From contig DASTOM010000001.1 of NCBI GenBank assembly GCA_035762545.1, positions 1 through 64,000 of the forward strand: a stretch of DNA of 64,000 bases. The letters are read 5' to 3'. The notes under the pieces were generated by a model that saw only the letters and a program-made list of their open reading frames with translations, made no database searches and had not been told where the DNA came from. The position numbers and the translations under genes were made by a program. Origin of the DNA: JANQRA01 sp035762545 (GTDB lineage Bacteria; Actinomycetota; Acidimicrobiia; Spongiisociales; ZC4RG35). Position 1 is the first letter of the stretch; each line of letters opens with the position of its first letter. Of this stretch, positions 43,280-51,409 are shown piece by piece.

Positions 43280-43736
43280 TTGTGGGCCACTCCTCCCAGG
43301 GGCCGAGACTTGTCCACAGAAGCATCCACATCTGTGGAAACCTCTGTGCACATCCTCCAGCGGTTCGATTCCTTTTGTTTCCGGGTTTGCGCCGTTGTCA
43401 TCCAGCAACGACGGGGAAGTCGGGCAACTCCCGGGTGAGTCGAGCGAGTATTGGTTTCCCCTCCAACTCAGTCAAGAGCGCGAGAATCACCGCTGTGGAT
43501 GACTCTGTTACCTGGTTTCCACAGCGATTTCCCTGCTAGTCCTGGCATTTTCCAGAACATGGATGGGCGTGACGGGTGGTCCGGTCGACCAAAACGCACT
43601 AATCGAAATTTCGCGTCCTGTCCCGTTTCTTCGCGACCTGGGCTCATGAGGCCTACTCGATGTGCTCGTCACATTGCACAAGCACCGGTGCATCCGTAAT
43701 CTGTGCGGGTTCCCCCCTACCCCCTTTTGTTTTGTC
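43280..43736. other. dnaA-rpmH intergenic region with DnaA boxes
   Basis: 457 bases without a gene, between divergent dnaA and rpmH. It contains a perfect TTGTCCACA (43310-43318), TGTGGATGA (43494-43502) and weaker words ATCCACATCTGTGG (about 43326) and TTTCCACAG (43518 area). They may regulate dnaA and add to origin function. A C-rich then T-rich run (CCCCTACCCCCTTTTG) precedes rpmH. No RNA gene is evident. Confidence 0.7.
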
Positions 43737-43871
43737 ATGAAGAGGACCTACCAACCAAAAGTTCGGCGTCGCAAGCGTCGGCACGGATTTCGACACCGCA
43801 TGAGAACGCGTGCCGGGCGGGCGACGATCAAGAATCGTCGTCAAAAAGGCCGGAAACGGCTCGCTGCCTGA
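43737..43871 (+). CDS. rpmH: 50S ribosomal protein L34
   Basis: 44 residues, MKRTYQPKVRRRKRRHGFRH through GRKRLAA, the complete L34. ATG at 43737; the longer upstream frame is only leader sequence. No Shine-Dalgarno is evident, the leader being C- and T-rich. First gene of the unit leading to rnpA, yidD, yidC and jag. Confidence 0.97.
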   Translation: MKRTYQPKVRRRKRRHGFRHRMRTRAGRATIKNRRQKGRKRLAA

Positions 43872-43935
43872 GAAACCCGTTGTTCAGTCGACAGCTGGCG
43901 GCAGCAACTGCCGTGGTGCCGGGAAGCGCCGCCTC

Positions 43936-44289
43936 ATGATGGCGTCTGACCCCACTGATCAACAGGTCTCCTATCAGTCGCTCCGTAACTCACGAGACTT
44001 TCGTAGAGTCTTCGACGACGGGACCCGTCGTCGCAAGGGCGGGATCGTCGTGGTCAGCTCGCCTGCTCCGGCCGGACCACCACGTCTCGGCCTCGTCGTC
44101 TCGAAGGCTTGCGGAACAGCTGTGACCCGCAATCGGATCAAACGACGTTTGCGAGCGGCTGCGGCGACTGTCGAACTCAAACCAGGAAACGACTACGTGA
44201 TCATTGCGACCAGCCAGGTGGCAGACGCACCGTTCGCCCGGCTCACCGGGTGGCTGGAACGCGCGGTGGGAGCCGAGAATGGCTATTGA
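43936..44289 (+). CDS. rnpA: Ribonuclease P protein component
   Basis: 117 residues from ATG 43936 (a second ATG follows at 43939). LRNSRDFRRVFDDGTRRRKGG, LGLVVSKACGTAVTRNRIKRRLR is the RNR motif that contacts RNase P RNA. A longer in-frame extension back to 43810 overlaps rpmH and is not conserved-like. It matures tRNA 5' ends. Overlaps yidD by 11 bases. Confidence 0.95.
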   Translation: MMASDPTDQQVSYQSLRNSRDFRRVFDDGTRRRKGGIVVVSSPAPAGPPRLGLVVSKACGTAVTRNRIKRRLRAAAATVELKPGNDYVIIATSQVADAPFARLTGWLERAVGAENGY

Positions 44290-44527
44290 GGCCCTTCGTC
44301 CCCGGTCCTGGGTGGTAGGGTTGATCCTCATTTACCAGAAACTGGTAAGTCCCAACCTGGGCGCCAACTGTCGCTATCAACCGACCTGCTCGTCCTATGC
44401 CGCGGAAGCCATCTCCCGTTTCGGAGTCCTTCGTGGCGGCTGGCTCGGCATCAAGCGCATCGGCAGATGCCATCCCCTTCGTCCGGGCGGCTACGACCCG
44501 GTGCCCGACCAATGGAGTACCCGCTAA
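44279..44527 (+). CDS. yidD: Membrane insertion factor YidD
   Basis: 82 residues from ATG 44279. The short YidD family: LILIYQKLVSPNLGANCRYQPTCSSYAAEAI with conserved cysteines, then GGWLGIKRIGRCHPLRPGGYDPVP. An amphipathic N-terminal helix attaches it to the membrane. Its stop directly abuts the yidC start. Confidence 0.96.
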   Translation: MAIEALRPRSWVVGLILIYQKLVSPNLGANCRYQPTCSSYAAEAISRFGVLRGGWLGIKRIGRCHPLRPGGYDPVPDQWSTR

Positions 44528-45409
44528 ATGGGCCAGATATTCAACACCCTCATCGACGCCCTGGGCTCGGTTCTCGCCTTCTTCTTCGACTTCCTGCATG
44601 GCTTCATGGACAACGGGGTCGCGTACGGGTTGTCGATCATCCTGCTGACGATCGTCATCAACATCCTGGTCTTCCCCCTGACCCTGAAACAGACCCGGGC
44701 TACCAGGGCCTTCAGTGCCTTGCAGCCTGAGATCAAGCGGATCCAGGCGGAATACAAAGACGACCCCCAGGAGATGCAGAAGCGGCTCATGGCCGCACAG
44801 AAGGAGGCCGGTGCCACCCCGGGTGGGTGCCTCCTCCCCCTCCTCGTCCAGATGCCGATCTGGTTTGCCCTGTTCCGTCTCCTCCAGAATCCCTTGGACC
44901 ACATCAACGCCGACACGGCGCTAGGGATGGCGATCGCCGATGGATCTGCCAATTCCTTCCTGGGGATGAGTCTCGACACCTCCCCGGCCGAGGCCGTAAG
45001 TGCCTCTGGAGTCCTCGGCGCACTCCCCTATCTGCTCATGATCGTCTTCATGGTGGCCACCCAGTACATCCAGCAGTGGCACTCGACCTACGGTCAGACC
45101 CCCAACAAAGGTCAGCCTGGAGCAGGGGCTCAGCAGGCGATCACCAAGATCATGCCACTGTTCATCGGCTTCATCTCGTGGAATTTCCCGGCCGGCCTCG
45201 TCCTCTACTGGACCACGTCGAACCTGTTCCGACTCGGTCAGCAGGTGTTGATTTTCAAGATCGATGGGCGCCCACCCTCGCCAGGCGAAGCAGGAAAGGA
45301 GTCCAGCAAGCCGAAGAACGGCCCAACTGCCGACGACTCCGATGAAGACGCTTCCAAGAAGCCACAGCAGGGCGCCGCTGACAAGCGCCGCAGGCGCAGG
45401 AGGAGATGA
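44528..45409 (+). CDS. yidC: Membrane protein insertase YidC
   Basis: 293 residues. The first helix FNTLIDALGSVLAFFFDFLHG leads to a core of five helices; LKQTRATRAFSALQPEIKRI followed by YKDDPQEMQKRLMAAQKE is the conserved cytosolic hairpin, and PLLVQMPIWFALFRLL the next helix. The Arg for substrate binding lies in KQTR. The tail is strongly basic (DKRRRRRRR). It works with YidD, Sec and SRP (encoded at 5.5 kb). Only one base separates it from jag. Confidence 0.96.
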   Translation: MGQIFNTLIDALGSVLAFFFDFLHGFMDNGVAYGLSIILLTIVINILVFPLTLKQTRATRAFSALQPEIKRIQAEYKDDPQEMQKRLMAAQKEAGATPGGCLLPLLVQMPIWFALFRLLQNPLDHINADTALGMAIADGSANSFLGMSLDTSPAEAVSASGVLGALPYLLMIVFMVATQYIQQWHSTYGQTPNKGQPGAGAQQAITKIMPLFIGFISWNFPAGLVLYWTTSNLFRLGQQVLIFKIDGRPPSPGEAGKESSKPKNGPTADDSDEDASKKPQQGAADKRRRRRRR

Positions 45410-45410
45410 C

Positions 45411-46265
45411 GTGGATTACGTCGAAATCGAAGTCAAAGCGCGGACCGTGGATCTGGCGGTCGAGGCGGCGATGCAGGAACTGGGCGTCGACACTCGGGAT
45501 GAGGTCGAGGTTCAGGTCATAACCGAGCCGGTCAAGGGCTTTCTCGGGATGGGTGGCCAGGATGCGGTGGTCCGGGTCAAGAGACAGCCGTCGAAGCGTC
45601 GACGGAGCAGAAAACGGCGTGGTAGCGGTGATTCCGGGCAGTCCGGCAACAAGAACAACGCCAATCGGCAGCAAGAGCGGGCCAAGGGCGGTAAGAATGG
45701 TGAGAAGAGACCATCGCGAAGGCCGGACAACCAGTCCGGTGGAAAGCATGTGAGAACGGAGTCCAAGGTGTTGTCTGACGATCGCCCCACAATGTCGCTC
45801 GAGGAGCAGGCCACCGTCACTCGCGAGTTTCTCGAGGGTCTCGTGGAAGCTTATGGTCTCGAGGGCACGGTGACCACCCGAATCGAGGACGATGTCATCG
45901 TTGCCGACGTGGAAGGTGATCAAACCGAGGCCATGGTCGGTATCAGGGGAACGGTCCGATCGGCAATCCACGAACTGACCCGCACCGTCCTGCAACGTTA
46001 CAGTCAGGACACCGCCCGACTACGGCTCGACATCGCCGGCTATGCAGAACGCCGTCGCAAGGCGCTTTCCATTTATGCCGAGCAGTTGATCGAGCAGTTG
46101 ATGAGCGAAGGTGGCGAGATCATGCTGGAGCCGATGAGCCCGGCCGATCGTAAGGTGATCCACGATGTTGCCGGTGAGCATGCCGGTGTCACCTCCTACT
46201 CTGAAGGCGAGCCTCCCCGTCGCTATGTGGTCTTGTCCCGGGTGGACAGCTCCGAAGAGGAATAG
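45411..46265 (+). CDS. jag: RNA-binding protein Jag/KhpB
   Basis: 284 residues from GTG 45411. Jag-N domain at 1-50 (YVEIEVKARTVDLAVEAAMQEL to GFLGMGGQDAVVRVKRQ), a low-complexity basic linker (55-120), a KH-like domain (130-200) and R3H (about 205-284; PMSPADRKVIHDVAGEHAGV). KhpB binds RNA and affects cell elongation and is a PknB-type kinase target in streptococci. A strong terminator follows. Confidence 0.93.
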   Translation: MDYVEIEVKARTVDLAVEAAMQELGVDTRDEVEVQVITEPVKGFLGMGGQDAVVRVKRQPSKRRRSRKRRGSGDSGQSGNKNNANRQQERAKGGKNGEKRPSRRPDNQSGGKHVRTESKVLSDDRPTMSLEEQATVTREFLEGLVEAYGLEGTVTTRIEDDVIVADVEGDQTEAMVGIRGTVRSAIHELTRTVLQRYSQDTARLRLDIAGYAERRRKALSIYAEQLIEQLMSEGGEIMLEPMSPADRKVIHDVAGEHAGVTSYSEGEPPRRYVVLSRVDSSEEE

Positions 46266-46293
46266 GAAAAACCCCAGCAACACGCCGTTTGGG

Positions 46294-46323
46294 TAGCCCG
46301 GGCCTCGTGCCCGGGCTATTTTT
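46294..46323 (+). terminator. Rho-independent terminator after jag
   Basis: A perfect 10-bp stem TAGCCCGGGC (46294-46303) / GCCCGGGCTA (46309-46318), 5-base loop, then TTTTT. It ends the rpmH-rnpA-yidD-yidC-jag transcript and lies just before parS and rsmG. Confidence 0.9.
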
Positions 46324-46338
46324 GTTTCACGTGAAAAC
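46323..46338. promoter_or_regulatory. parS-like ParB binding site at the rsmG start
   Basis: TGTTTCACGTGAAAAC matches the parS consensus at 14 of 16 positions (last two swapped). It lies 590 bases from parA and 1.4 kb from parB. The GTG within its CACGTG core is the best start codon of rsmG. Confidence 0.85.
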
Positions 46339-46924
46339 CATCCAGACCGCGGCAGGCTTTTCCGGGGTGGACCTCGATATGACGATGCTGCAACGGTTGC
46401 AGACATATGGAGACTGGTTGCGCGAGGAGGGAATAGTCGCCGGTGCAATCGGACCTGCAGAAGCGGATCGGATTGAAGGACGACATCTGGCCGATTCCTT
46501 GCTCTTTGCCAGTCAGATCCCGCCAACGACCCGAACCATCTGGGACCTCGGATCTGGCGTCGGTCTGCCCGGTATCCCTCTGGCGATCACCCACCCCGAC
46601 ATCGAGTTTCATCTCATCGATCGCTCAGGTCGACGTACCGGTCTTCTCCGTCGCGTCATCCGTATCCTCGATCTGGCGAATTGCTCGGTGCAGACCGCTG
46701 AAATCGACCGACTCACCGGTGAGATCGAGATGATCGTGACCCGGGCGACTCTCCCTGCGGAACAGATGGCGATGGTGGGCAATCGTCTCCTTTCTCCCGG
46801 CGGAATGGTGGTCATGGGTGGCAGTTGGCAGGAGCGACCGGAGCATGAGGATTGGCAGACCATAGAAATACCAGCGGAAGTGCTTGACCACACGATCTGG
46901 CTTCTTATCATGCGCCGCGAATGA
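46331..46924 (+). CDS. rsmG: 16S rRNA (guanine-N7) methyltransferase RsmG
   Basis: 197 residues from GTG 46331; ATG 46379 would give 181 and cut into the N-terminal helix (GVDLDMTMLQRLQTYGDWL). SAM motif WDLGSGVGLPGIPLAITHP, HLIDRSGRRTGLLRRVI and GEIEMIVTRATLP match the family. It methylates G527 of 16S rRNA. The rest of the family order gidB-parA-parB is kept; it overlaps parA by 4 bases (ATGA). Confidence 0.93.
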   Translation: MKTIQTAAGFSGVDLDMTMLQRLQTYGDWLREEGIVAGAIGPAEADRIEGRHLADSLLFASQIPPTTRTIWDLGSGVGLPGIPLAITHPDIEFHLIDRSGRRTGLLRRVIRILDLANCSVQTAEIDRLTGEIEMIVTRATLPAEQMAMVGNRLLSPGGMVVMGGSWQERPEHEDWQTIEIPAEVLDHTIWLLIMRRE

Positions 46925-47691
46925 CCAAGCCCATCGTGGTCGCCCTGGCCAACCAGAAGGGTGGGGTGGGGAAGTCGACCACAGCCATCAATCTGGCCGC
47001 AGCGTTGGCCTTTCAGGAACAACGGGTGCTTCTCATCGATCTCGATCCGCAAGGCAACGCTTCCAGTGGTCTTGGGATCGATCGTGGTTCCATCGATGTC
47101 TCGATCTATGACGTCCTGCTCAAGGAATCGCCACTCGAGGACGCGATTGAGCCGACTTCTGTGCTCAACCTGTTCGTAGTGCCGGCCACGATCGATTTGG
47201 CTGGTGCCGAGATCGAGCTGGTTTCGATGTTTTCACGTGAAACACGACTCCGTTCTGCCATCGCGGAGCTCGACGACGACTATGACGTCATCCTGATCGA
47301 TTGCCCACCGTCGCTGGGTCTGTTGACCGTCAATGCCCTGACCGCGGCCCAGGAAGTGGTGATACCGATCCAGTGTGAGTACTACGCCCTGGAAGGTCTG
47401 AGCCAGTTGCTGAGAAATGTCGAACTGGTCTCGGTGAATCTGAACCCCAACTTGAAGGTTGGTGGTGTGGTCCTCACCATGTACGACGGGCGCACAAAAC
47501 TGTCCAAGGAGGTCGCAGAACAGGTCAGGGAGTACTTCGGGGATGTGGCATTTCGCACTCAGATCCCCCGTTCGGTCCGACTCTCCGAGGCTCCCAGCTA
47601 TGGCGAGCCAATCGAGGCATTCGATCCGATGAGCCGGGGGGCGATCGCCTATCGCCATCTTGGTCGTGAGTTCCTGGAACGACATGGATAG
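46921..47691 (+). CDS. parA: Chromosome partitioning ATPase ParA (Soj)
   Basis: 256 residues. Deviant Walker A NQKGGVGKSTTAINLAAALA, DLDPQGNASSGLGI, and Walker B VILIDCPPSLGLLTVNAL with YYALEGLSQLL identify ParA/Soj. It binds DNA non-specifically with ATP and moves ParB-bound origins. A second parS lies inside the coding sequence at 47229. Confidence 0.97.
   Translation: MTKPIVVALANQKGGVGKSTTAINLAAALAFQEQRVLLIDLDPQGNASSGLGIDRGSIDVSIYDVLLKESPLEDAIEPTSVLNLFVVPATIDLAGAEIELVSMFSRETRLRSAIAELDDDYDVILIDCPPSLGLLTVNALTAAQEVVIPIQCEYYALEGLSQLLRNVELVSVNLNPNLKVGGVVLTMYDGRTKLSKEVAEQVREYFGDVAFRTQIPRSVRLSEAPSYGEPIEAFDPMSRGAIAYRHLGREFLERHG
47229..47244. promoter_or_regulatory. parS-like site inside parA
   Basis: GTTTTCACGTGAAACA matches the parS consensus at 14 of 16 positions, the first two being swapped. 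It encodes part of the FSRET stretch of ParA, so it is constrained both as DNA and as protein. Together with the site at 46323 it gives a two-site cluster about 4-5 kb from the origin. Confidence 0.85.
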
Positions 47692-47700
47692 GAGACCTCG

Positions 47701-48561
47701 ATGACCACGAAACGCAAGGCCGGCCTGGGTCGGGGACTCGATGCCCTCATCCCTTCGGATCCGACCAGGGCCGATGAAAGTACCTATGTGGAGATTCCGG
47801 TTGGCGACATCAAACCCAACCCCGACCAGCCGAGGAGTCGTTTCGACGATGAGGCCCTCTCCGAACTGGCTGCATCGATAAAGGAGGTGGGGGTTCTGCA
47901 GCCGGTGGTGGTGACCCGCGACGCCGCCGGGAATCACTTCCTGATCGCCGGGGAGCGTCGGTGGCGTGCGGCCACCAAGGCCGGTCTCGACACGATTCCC
48001 GCCGTGGTTCGCGGGTCGAGCGGTGCCTCGACCCTCATCGAAGCCCTCGTGGAGAACCTGCAGCGTCAGGACCTGACTCCACTGGAGGAGGCTCACGCCT
48101 ACAAGCAACTGCTGGAAAATTCTGGAATGAATCAGGAGCAGGTGGCAGACCGGGTGGGCAAGTCGCGACCGGCCGTCTCCAACACCCTCCGTCTCCTGCA
48201 ATTGCCCGGTGCGGTCCAGACGATGATCGACACCGGCCGACTGACCGCAGGTCACGCCCGGGCTCTCCTCGGGTTGGAGGATGACAAGTACGCGGTGTAT
48301 CTCGCCGAGAGGGCCGTCGACGAGGGGTGGAGCGTGCGTCAGGTCGAGGACGCCGTCCGCACCCGACGGGCCATGGAAGAGGGGCCGGCGGTCGCCACGG
48401 TGAAGACGTTACGCCCGGTGGAGATCATCGAGTTGGAGAAGCGGCTCTCCGAGCATCTCGGCTCCCAGGTGAAGATCGCCTACAAGAACAAGAAGGGCAA
48501 GGTCGAGATCCGGTTCGGTTCGCTCGAGGATCTGGAGCGCATCTACCGCATCATCTCCTAG
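47701..48561 (+). CDS. parB: Chromosome partitioning protein ParB (Spo0J)
   Basis: 286 residues. GLGRGLDALIP at the start, then VEIPVGDIKPNPDQPRSRFD, and GERRWRAATKAGL, the CTP-binding box; LVENLQRQDLTPLEEAHAYKQL leads to the HTH AVSNTLRLLQLPGAVQTMI that reads parS; C-terminal dimer domain LEDLERIYRIIS. Nine bases after parA. It ends one base from the converging CwlM-like gene. Confidence 0.97.
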   Translation: MTTKRKAGLGRGLDALIPSDPTRADESTYVEIPVGDIKPNPDQPRSRFDDEALSELAASIKEVGVLQPVVVTRDAAGNHFLIAGERRWRAATKAGLDTIPAVVRGSSGASTLIEALVENLQRQDLTPLEEAHAYKQLLENSGMNQEQVADRVGKSRPAVSNTLRLLQLPGAVQTMIDTGRLTAGHARALLGLEDDKYAVYLAERAVDEGWSVRQVEDAVRTRRAMEEGPAVATVKTLRPVEIIELEKRLSEHLGSQVKIAYKNKKGKVEIRFGSLEDLERIYRIIS

Positions 48562-48562
48562 C

Positions 48563-49522
48563 TCAGCGGTCCAGGGCGAAGAAGTTGGCCAGTCCCTCGG
48601 CGACAGCGACACCCGACTTGTCGTCGAGTCTGGCCAGCGCTACCACCGCCGCGGGGGCGCGGGTCTCTTTGAGCATGGCCGACGCCCTCCCCTCCACCTG
48701 ACCGCCGACGGCGTGCGCGATCGCGCGTGCCAGTTCCTCGCCGGCGCGGGACGAACTGTGCTCGGAGGCGAAGTAGAACACCGAGTCCTCCCCGGCCCGG
48801 TTGAGGCGGAAGGCAACGATGAGGTCGGAGCCCATCCTGTTGGCGCGCCGGGCCCGAAGTCGCTCGGGCAGAGTCACATCGCTGGCGCGGGACATCACCG
48901 GAACCCCGCCGGCATCCTGGATGGCGAGGGCTGCCGCGGTCGCGGCGTCCCAGGCGTCACGCGCTTCGTCCGGGTCGCGACAGTCGGCATCTAGGTAGAT
49001 CCTCGCCCCCGCCATGGTCTCGGGGAGCATTCTCAGCCATTCCCGCTCTCTGATCGCCTCACGCCCTTCTCTCATGGCCCCACGGGTGACGAGATGGATC
49101 TCGGTCACCACCTCCGGACCCACTCTTCCATCTTCTGCCAGGTGGCGATTGTGCTGGAAGTCGAGAACAGCAGTCTCGGTCTGCGGCCCATAGATCCCGT
49201 CGACCTTGCCAGAGTCGAAACCCAACGAGTTGAGCCGTGATTGCAGCTCCGCCACATCCTCGCCCCGGATCATGGGTCTCCTCATGAAGATGATGCGGTC
49301 TCCGAGCCGATACCCGGCCTCGTAGAGGGAGCGCCAGGTGTCCGGGCCAACGATTCCGTCGGCATCCAGACCCTTGGCTCTCTGGAAGTCGACGACTGCG
49401 GATTCGGTCCCCGCCCCGAAGACAGAACGCTCGTCGCCGTTCGGCTCGAATCCGAGTGCTGCGAGCCGATCCTGGATGTCGCGGACGGCCGGGCCTTCGT
49501 CGCCCACGCGGTAGAGACGCAT
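48563..49522 (-). CDS. CwlM-like pseudo-amidase with two peptidoglycan-binding domains
   Basis: 319 residues. Two PG_binding_1 domains: about 5-65 (GPAVRDIQDRLAALGF ... GIVGPDTWRSL) and 85-145 (GEDVAELQSRLNSLGF ... GRVGPEVVTEI). The C-terminal half (172-319) aligns with the amidase_3 fold but has no zinc site: the DPGHGG is LDADCRD at 177-183, the SIHxN strand reads VAFRLN (236-241), and the catalytic Glu region reads VVALARL (293-299). In M. tuberculosis CwlM, also not catalytic in known work, activates MurA. Position between parB and trxA is identical to mycobacterial cwlM. Confidence 0.8.
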   Translation of the reverse strand: MRLYRVGDEGPAVRDIQDRLAALGFEPNGDERSVFGAGTESAVVDFQRAKGLDADGIVGPDTWRSLYEAGYRLGDRIIFMRRPMIRGEDVAELQSRLNSLGFDSGKVDGIYGPQTETAVLDFQHNRHLAEDGRVGPEVVTEIHLVTRGAMREGREAIREREWLRMLPETMAGARIYLDADCRDPDEARDAWDAATAAALAIQDAGGVPVMSRASDVTLPERLRARRANRMGSDLIVAFRLNRAGEDSVFYFASEHSSSRAGEELARAIAHAVGGQVEGRASAMLKETRAPAAVVALARLDDKSGVAVAEGLANFFALDR

Positions 49523-49805
49523 GAGTGTCGGAGTGTATTTCCCGTTCTCCCTCTAGCGGAGGAGCCAGCCCAACGACGGCCCGGCGGAACGTGGTTGGGG
49601 GAGCCGAGACAGGTGGGCACCTCGACGCCATTTCTATGTCGCGGCCGGGACAATCCGGTTCGTCAGCGCCCGGAGCCTTGGAGATCGGTCTGTGGAAATG
49701 TCAGCAACTCACCCCGACTCATGGGTGGAGACTTTGAGCTACGAGCGCGTCAACGGCCGGACTGTGTTCGTGGCCTCGAGTCCTCTGCTCTAGCCCGTCT
49801 CGGGC

Positions 49806-50123
49806 CTAGACGAACTCGGAGAGCTCGGCGAGCAGCTTGTGTTTGGGGGCCGCGCCGACGATTCGCTTCTTCTCGACGCCATCTTTGAACAGGATGAGCG
49901 TGGGAATGCTCATCACGTCGTGGGCTCCGGCGGTCTGCGGGTTGTGGTCGACGTTGAGTTTCCCGATGTCGAACCCGTCCTGCTCGTCGGCGAGCTCCTC
50001 GAGTATGGGGGCGATCACCTTGCACGGACCACACCACTCGGCCCAGAAGTCGACCAGTACCGGCTTTTCGCCAGTGATGGTGTCGTTGAACGTGCCGTCG
50101 TTGAGGGTGAGGATCTCAGCCAA
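49806..50123 (-). CDS. trxA: Thioredoxin
   Basis: 105 residues. Active site W-C-G-P-C-K in VDFWAEWCGPCKVIAPIL; cis-Pro in SIPTLILFKDG. Cytosolic disulfide reductant, reduced by TrxB encoded 45 bases upstream in the same direction. The 283-base spacer to the CwlM-like gene holds only a weak GCCCG-AGA-CGGGC hairpin beyond the stop. Confidence 0.97.
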   Translation of the reverse strand: MAEILTLNDGTFNDTITGEKPVLVDFWAEWCGPCKVIAPILEELADEQDGFDIGKLNVDHNPQTAGAHDVMSIPTLILFKDGVEKKRIVGAAPKHKLLAELSEFV

Positions 50124-50168
50124 TGTCTTCTCCTTGAATCGTTTCCTGTTACCCGGTTTCAGTCCCGG

Positions 50169-51095
50169 TTATTCCTGGTTGGCCAGCCATCGTTCGGCGT
50201 CGATGGAAGCCATGCAGCCGGTCCCGGCGGCGGTCACGGCCTGACGATAGATGTGGTCGGCGACGTCGCCGGCGGCAAAGACACCCTCGACTGATGTCGT
50301 CGTCCCGCCGTTGACCCCGACGATCAGATAGCCGTTGGCGTCGAGGTCGAGTTGGTCGACGAACAACTCGGTCGTCGGCTTGTGCCCTATGGCGACGAAG
50401 ACCCCATCGGTGGGAAACTCGGTCTTCTCGCCGGTGATCGTGTCTTCGAGGGTCACGCCGGTCACCTTGTTGTCGCCGTGGATCTCGGTCACGACGGTGT
50501 TCCAGAGCACGTCGATCTTCTCGTGCTCGAGTGCCCGGGCCGCCATGATCTTGGAGGCCCGGAATTCGTCGCGACGGTGGACGATGGTCACTTTGGACGC
50601 GAACTTGGTGAGGAAGAGGGATTCCTCCATGGCAGTGTCTCCGCCACCGACCACCACGAGCTCCTGATTGCGGAAGAAGAACCCGTCACAGGTGGCACAT
50701 GCCGAGACGCCCTTGCCGGTGAGCACCTGTTCACCGGGCACGCCGAGCCATTTGGCCTCGGCTCCGGTGGCGATGATCACGGCATCTGCGGTGTAGTGGT
50801 CCGCCCCGACCTCGACGCGGAACGGGCGCTCGCTGAAGTCCACCGCCGTGACGTTCACCTGACGCAGTCGCGCCCCGAAGCGCTCGGCCTGCTTTCGGAA
50901 CTGGTCCATCAACTCCGGACCCATGATGCCGTCGGGGAATCCGGGGTAGTTCTCGACGTCGGTGGTGATCATCAACTGCCCTCCAGCTGTGACACCCTCG
51001 AATACCAGAGGATCGAGGTCCGCCCGGGCGCTGTAGAGCGCCGCGGTGAGCCCCGCCGGGCCCGACCCGATGATGATCAACTTCTCATGTGTCAT
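50169..51095 (-). CDS. trxB: Thioredoxin reductase
   Basis: 308 residues. FAD motif IIGSGPAGLTAALYSARAD, redox CATC in GVSACATCDGFFF, NADPH motif VVGGGDTAMEESLFL and C-terminal FAAGDVADHIYRQ. Starts inside the end of the two-helix gene (11-base overlap). Order trxB-trxA-cwlM is as in M. tuberculosis. Confidence 0.97.
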   Translation of the reverse strand: MTHEKLIIIGSGPAGLTAALYSARADLDPLVFEGVTAGGQLMITTDVENYPGFPDGIMGPELMDQFRKQAERFGARLRQVNVTAVDFSERPFRVEVGADHYTADAVIIATGAEAKWLGVPGEQVLTGKGVSACATCDGFFFRNQELVVVGGGDTAMEESLFLTKFASKVTIVHRRDEFRASKIMAARALEHEKIDVLWNTVVTEIHGDNKVTGVTLEDTITGEKTEFPTDGVFVAIGHKPTTELFVDQLDLDANGYLIVGVNGGTTTSVEGVFAAGDVADHIYRQAVTAAGTGCMASIDAERWLANQE

Positions 51096-51369
51096 TTCTC
51101 GACCTCTTGAACCAAAGAATGCCTCCGGTGACCCCGATGACGACTCCGAAGACGGCGAAGGCTCCGGCCGTGGTCAGTGGGATCTCCAATGCGCCGAAGA
51201 TCGTCCAGATGAGGAATACCACTGCCGTCAACCCCAGAGCAGCAGCCACGATTCCCAGACCGGTCAGCTTGATGGCCCGCGCCACGCGGTCGACCGTCAT
51301 GGCCCTGACCCTGTTCGCTATCTGCTCGAGGAAATCGGCGAACCTCGTGGCGTACTCGTGCATAGTCAT
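51085..51369 (-). CDS. Small two-helix membrane protein
   Basis: 94 residues from ATG 51369 (MTMHEYATRFADF; an ATG at 51363 is also in frame). An amphipathic start is followed by two membrane helices: LTGLGIVAAALGLTAVVFLIW and TTAGAFAVFGVVIGVTGGILWF, ending in a basic KRSRNDT. It resembles holin-like and phage-holin-family small proteins of actinobacteria, but no certain family is given. Lies between the anti-sigma factor and trxB. Confidence 0.65.
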   Translation of the reverse strand: MTMHEYATRFADFLEQIANRVRAMTVDRVARAIKLTGLGIVAAALGLTAVVFLIWTIFGALEIPLTTAGAFAVFGVVIGVTGGILWFKRSRNDT

Positions 51370-51409
51370 CGAGGTTAGTTGTGGACGGGGAGATTCCCGG
51401 CGCCGACGA

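Noticed and set aside
43280..43408. Longer DnaA N-terminus
   Set aside because: It overlaps DnaA boxes, lacks a suitable RBS, and adds Cys- and His-rich residues absent from DnaA domain I.
49523..49805. 283-base spacer between the CwlM-like gene and trxA
   Set aside because: No open frame with coding features and no RNA family motif; only a weak hairpin after trxA.
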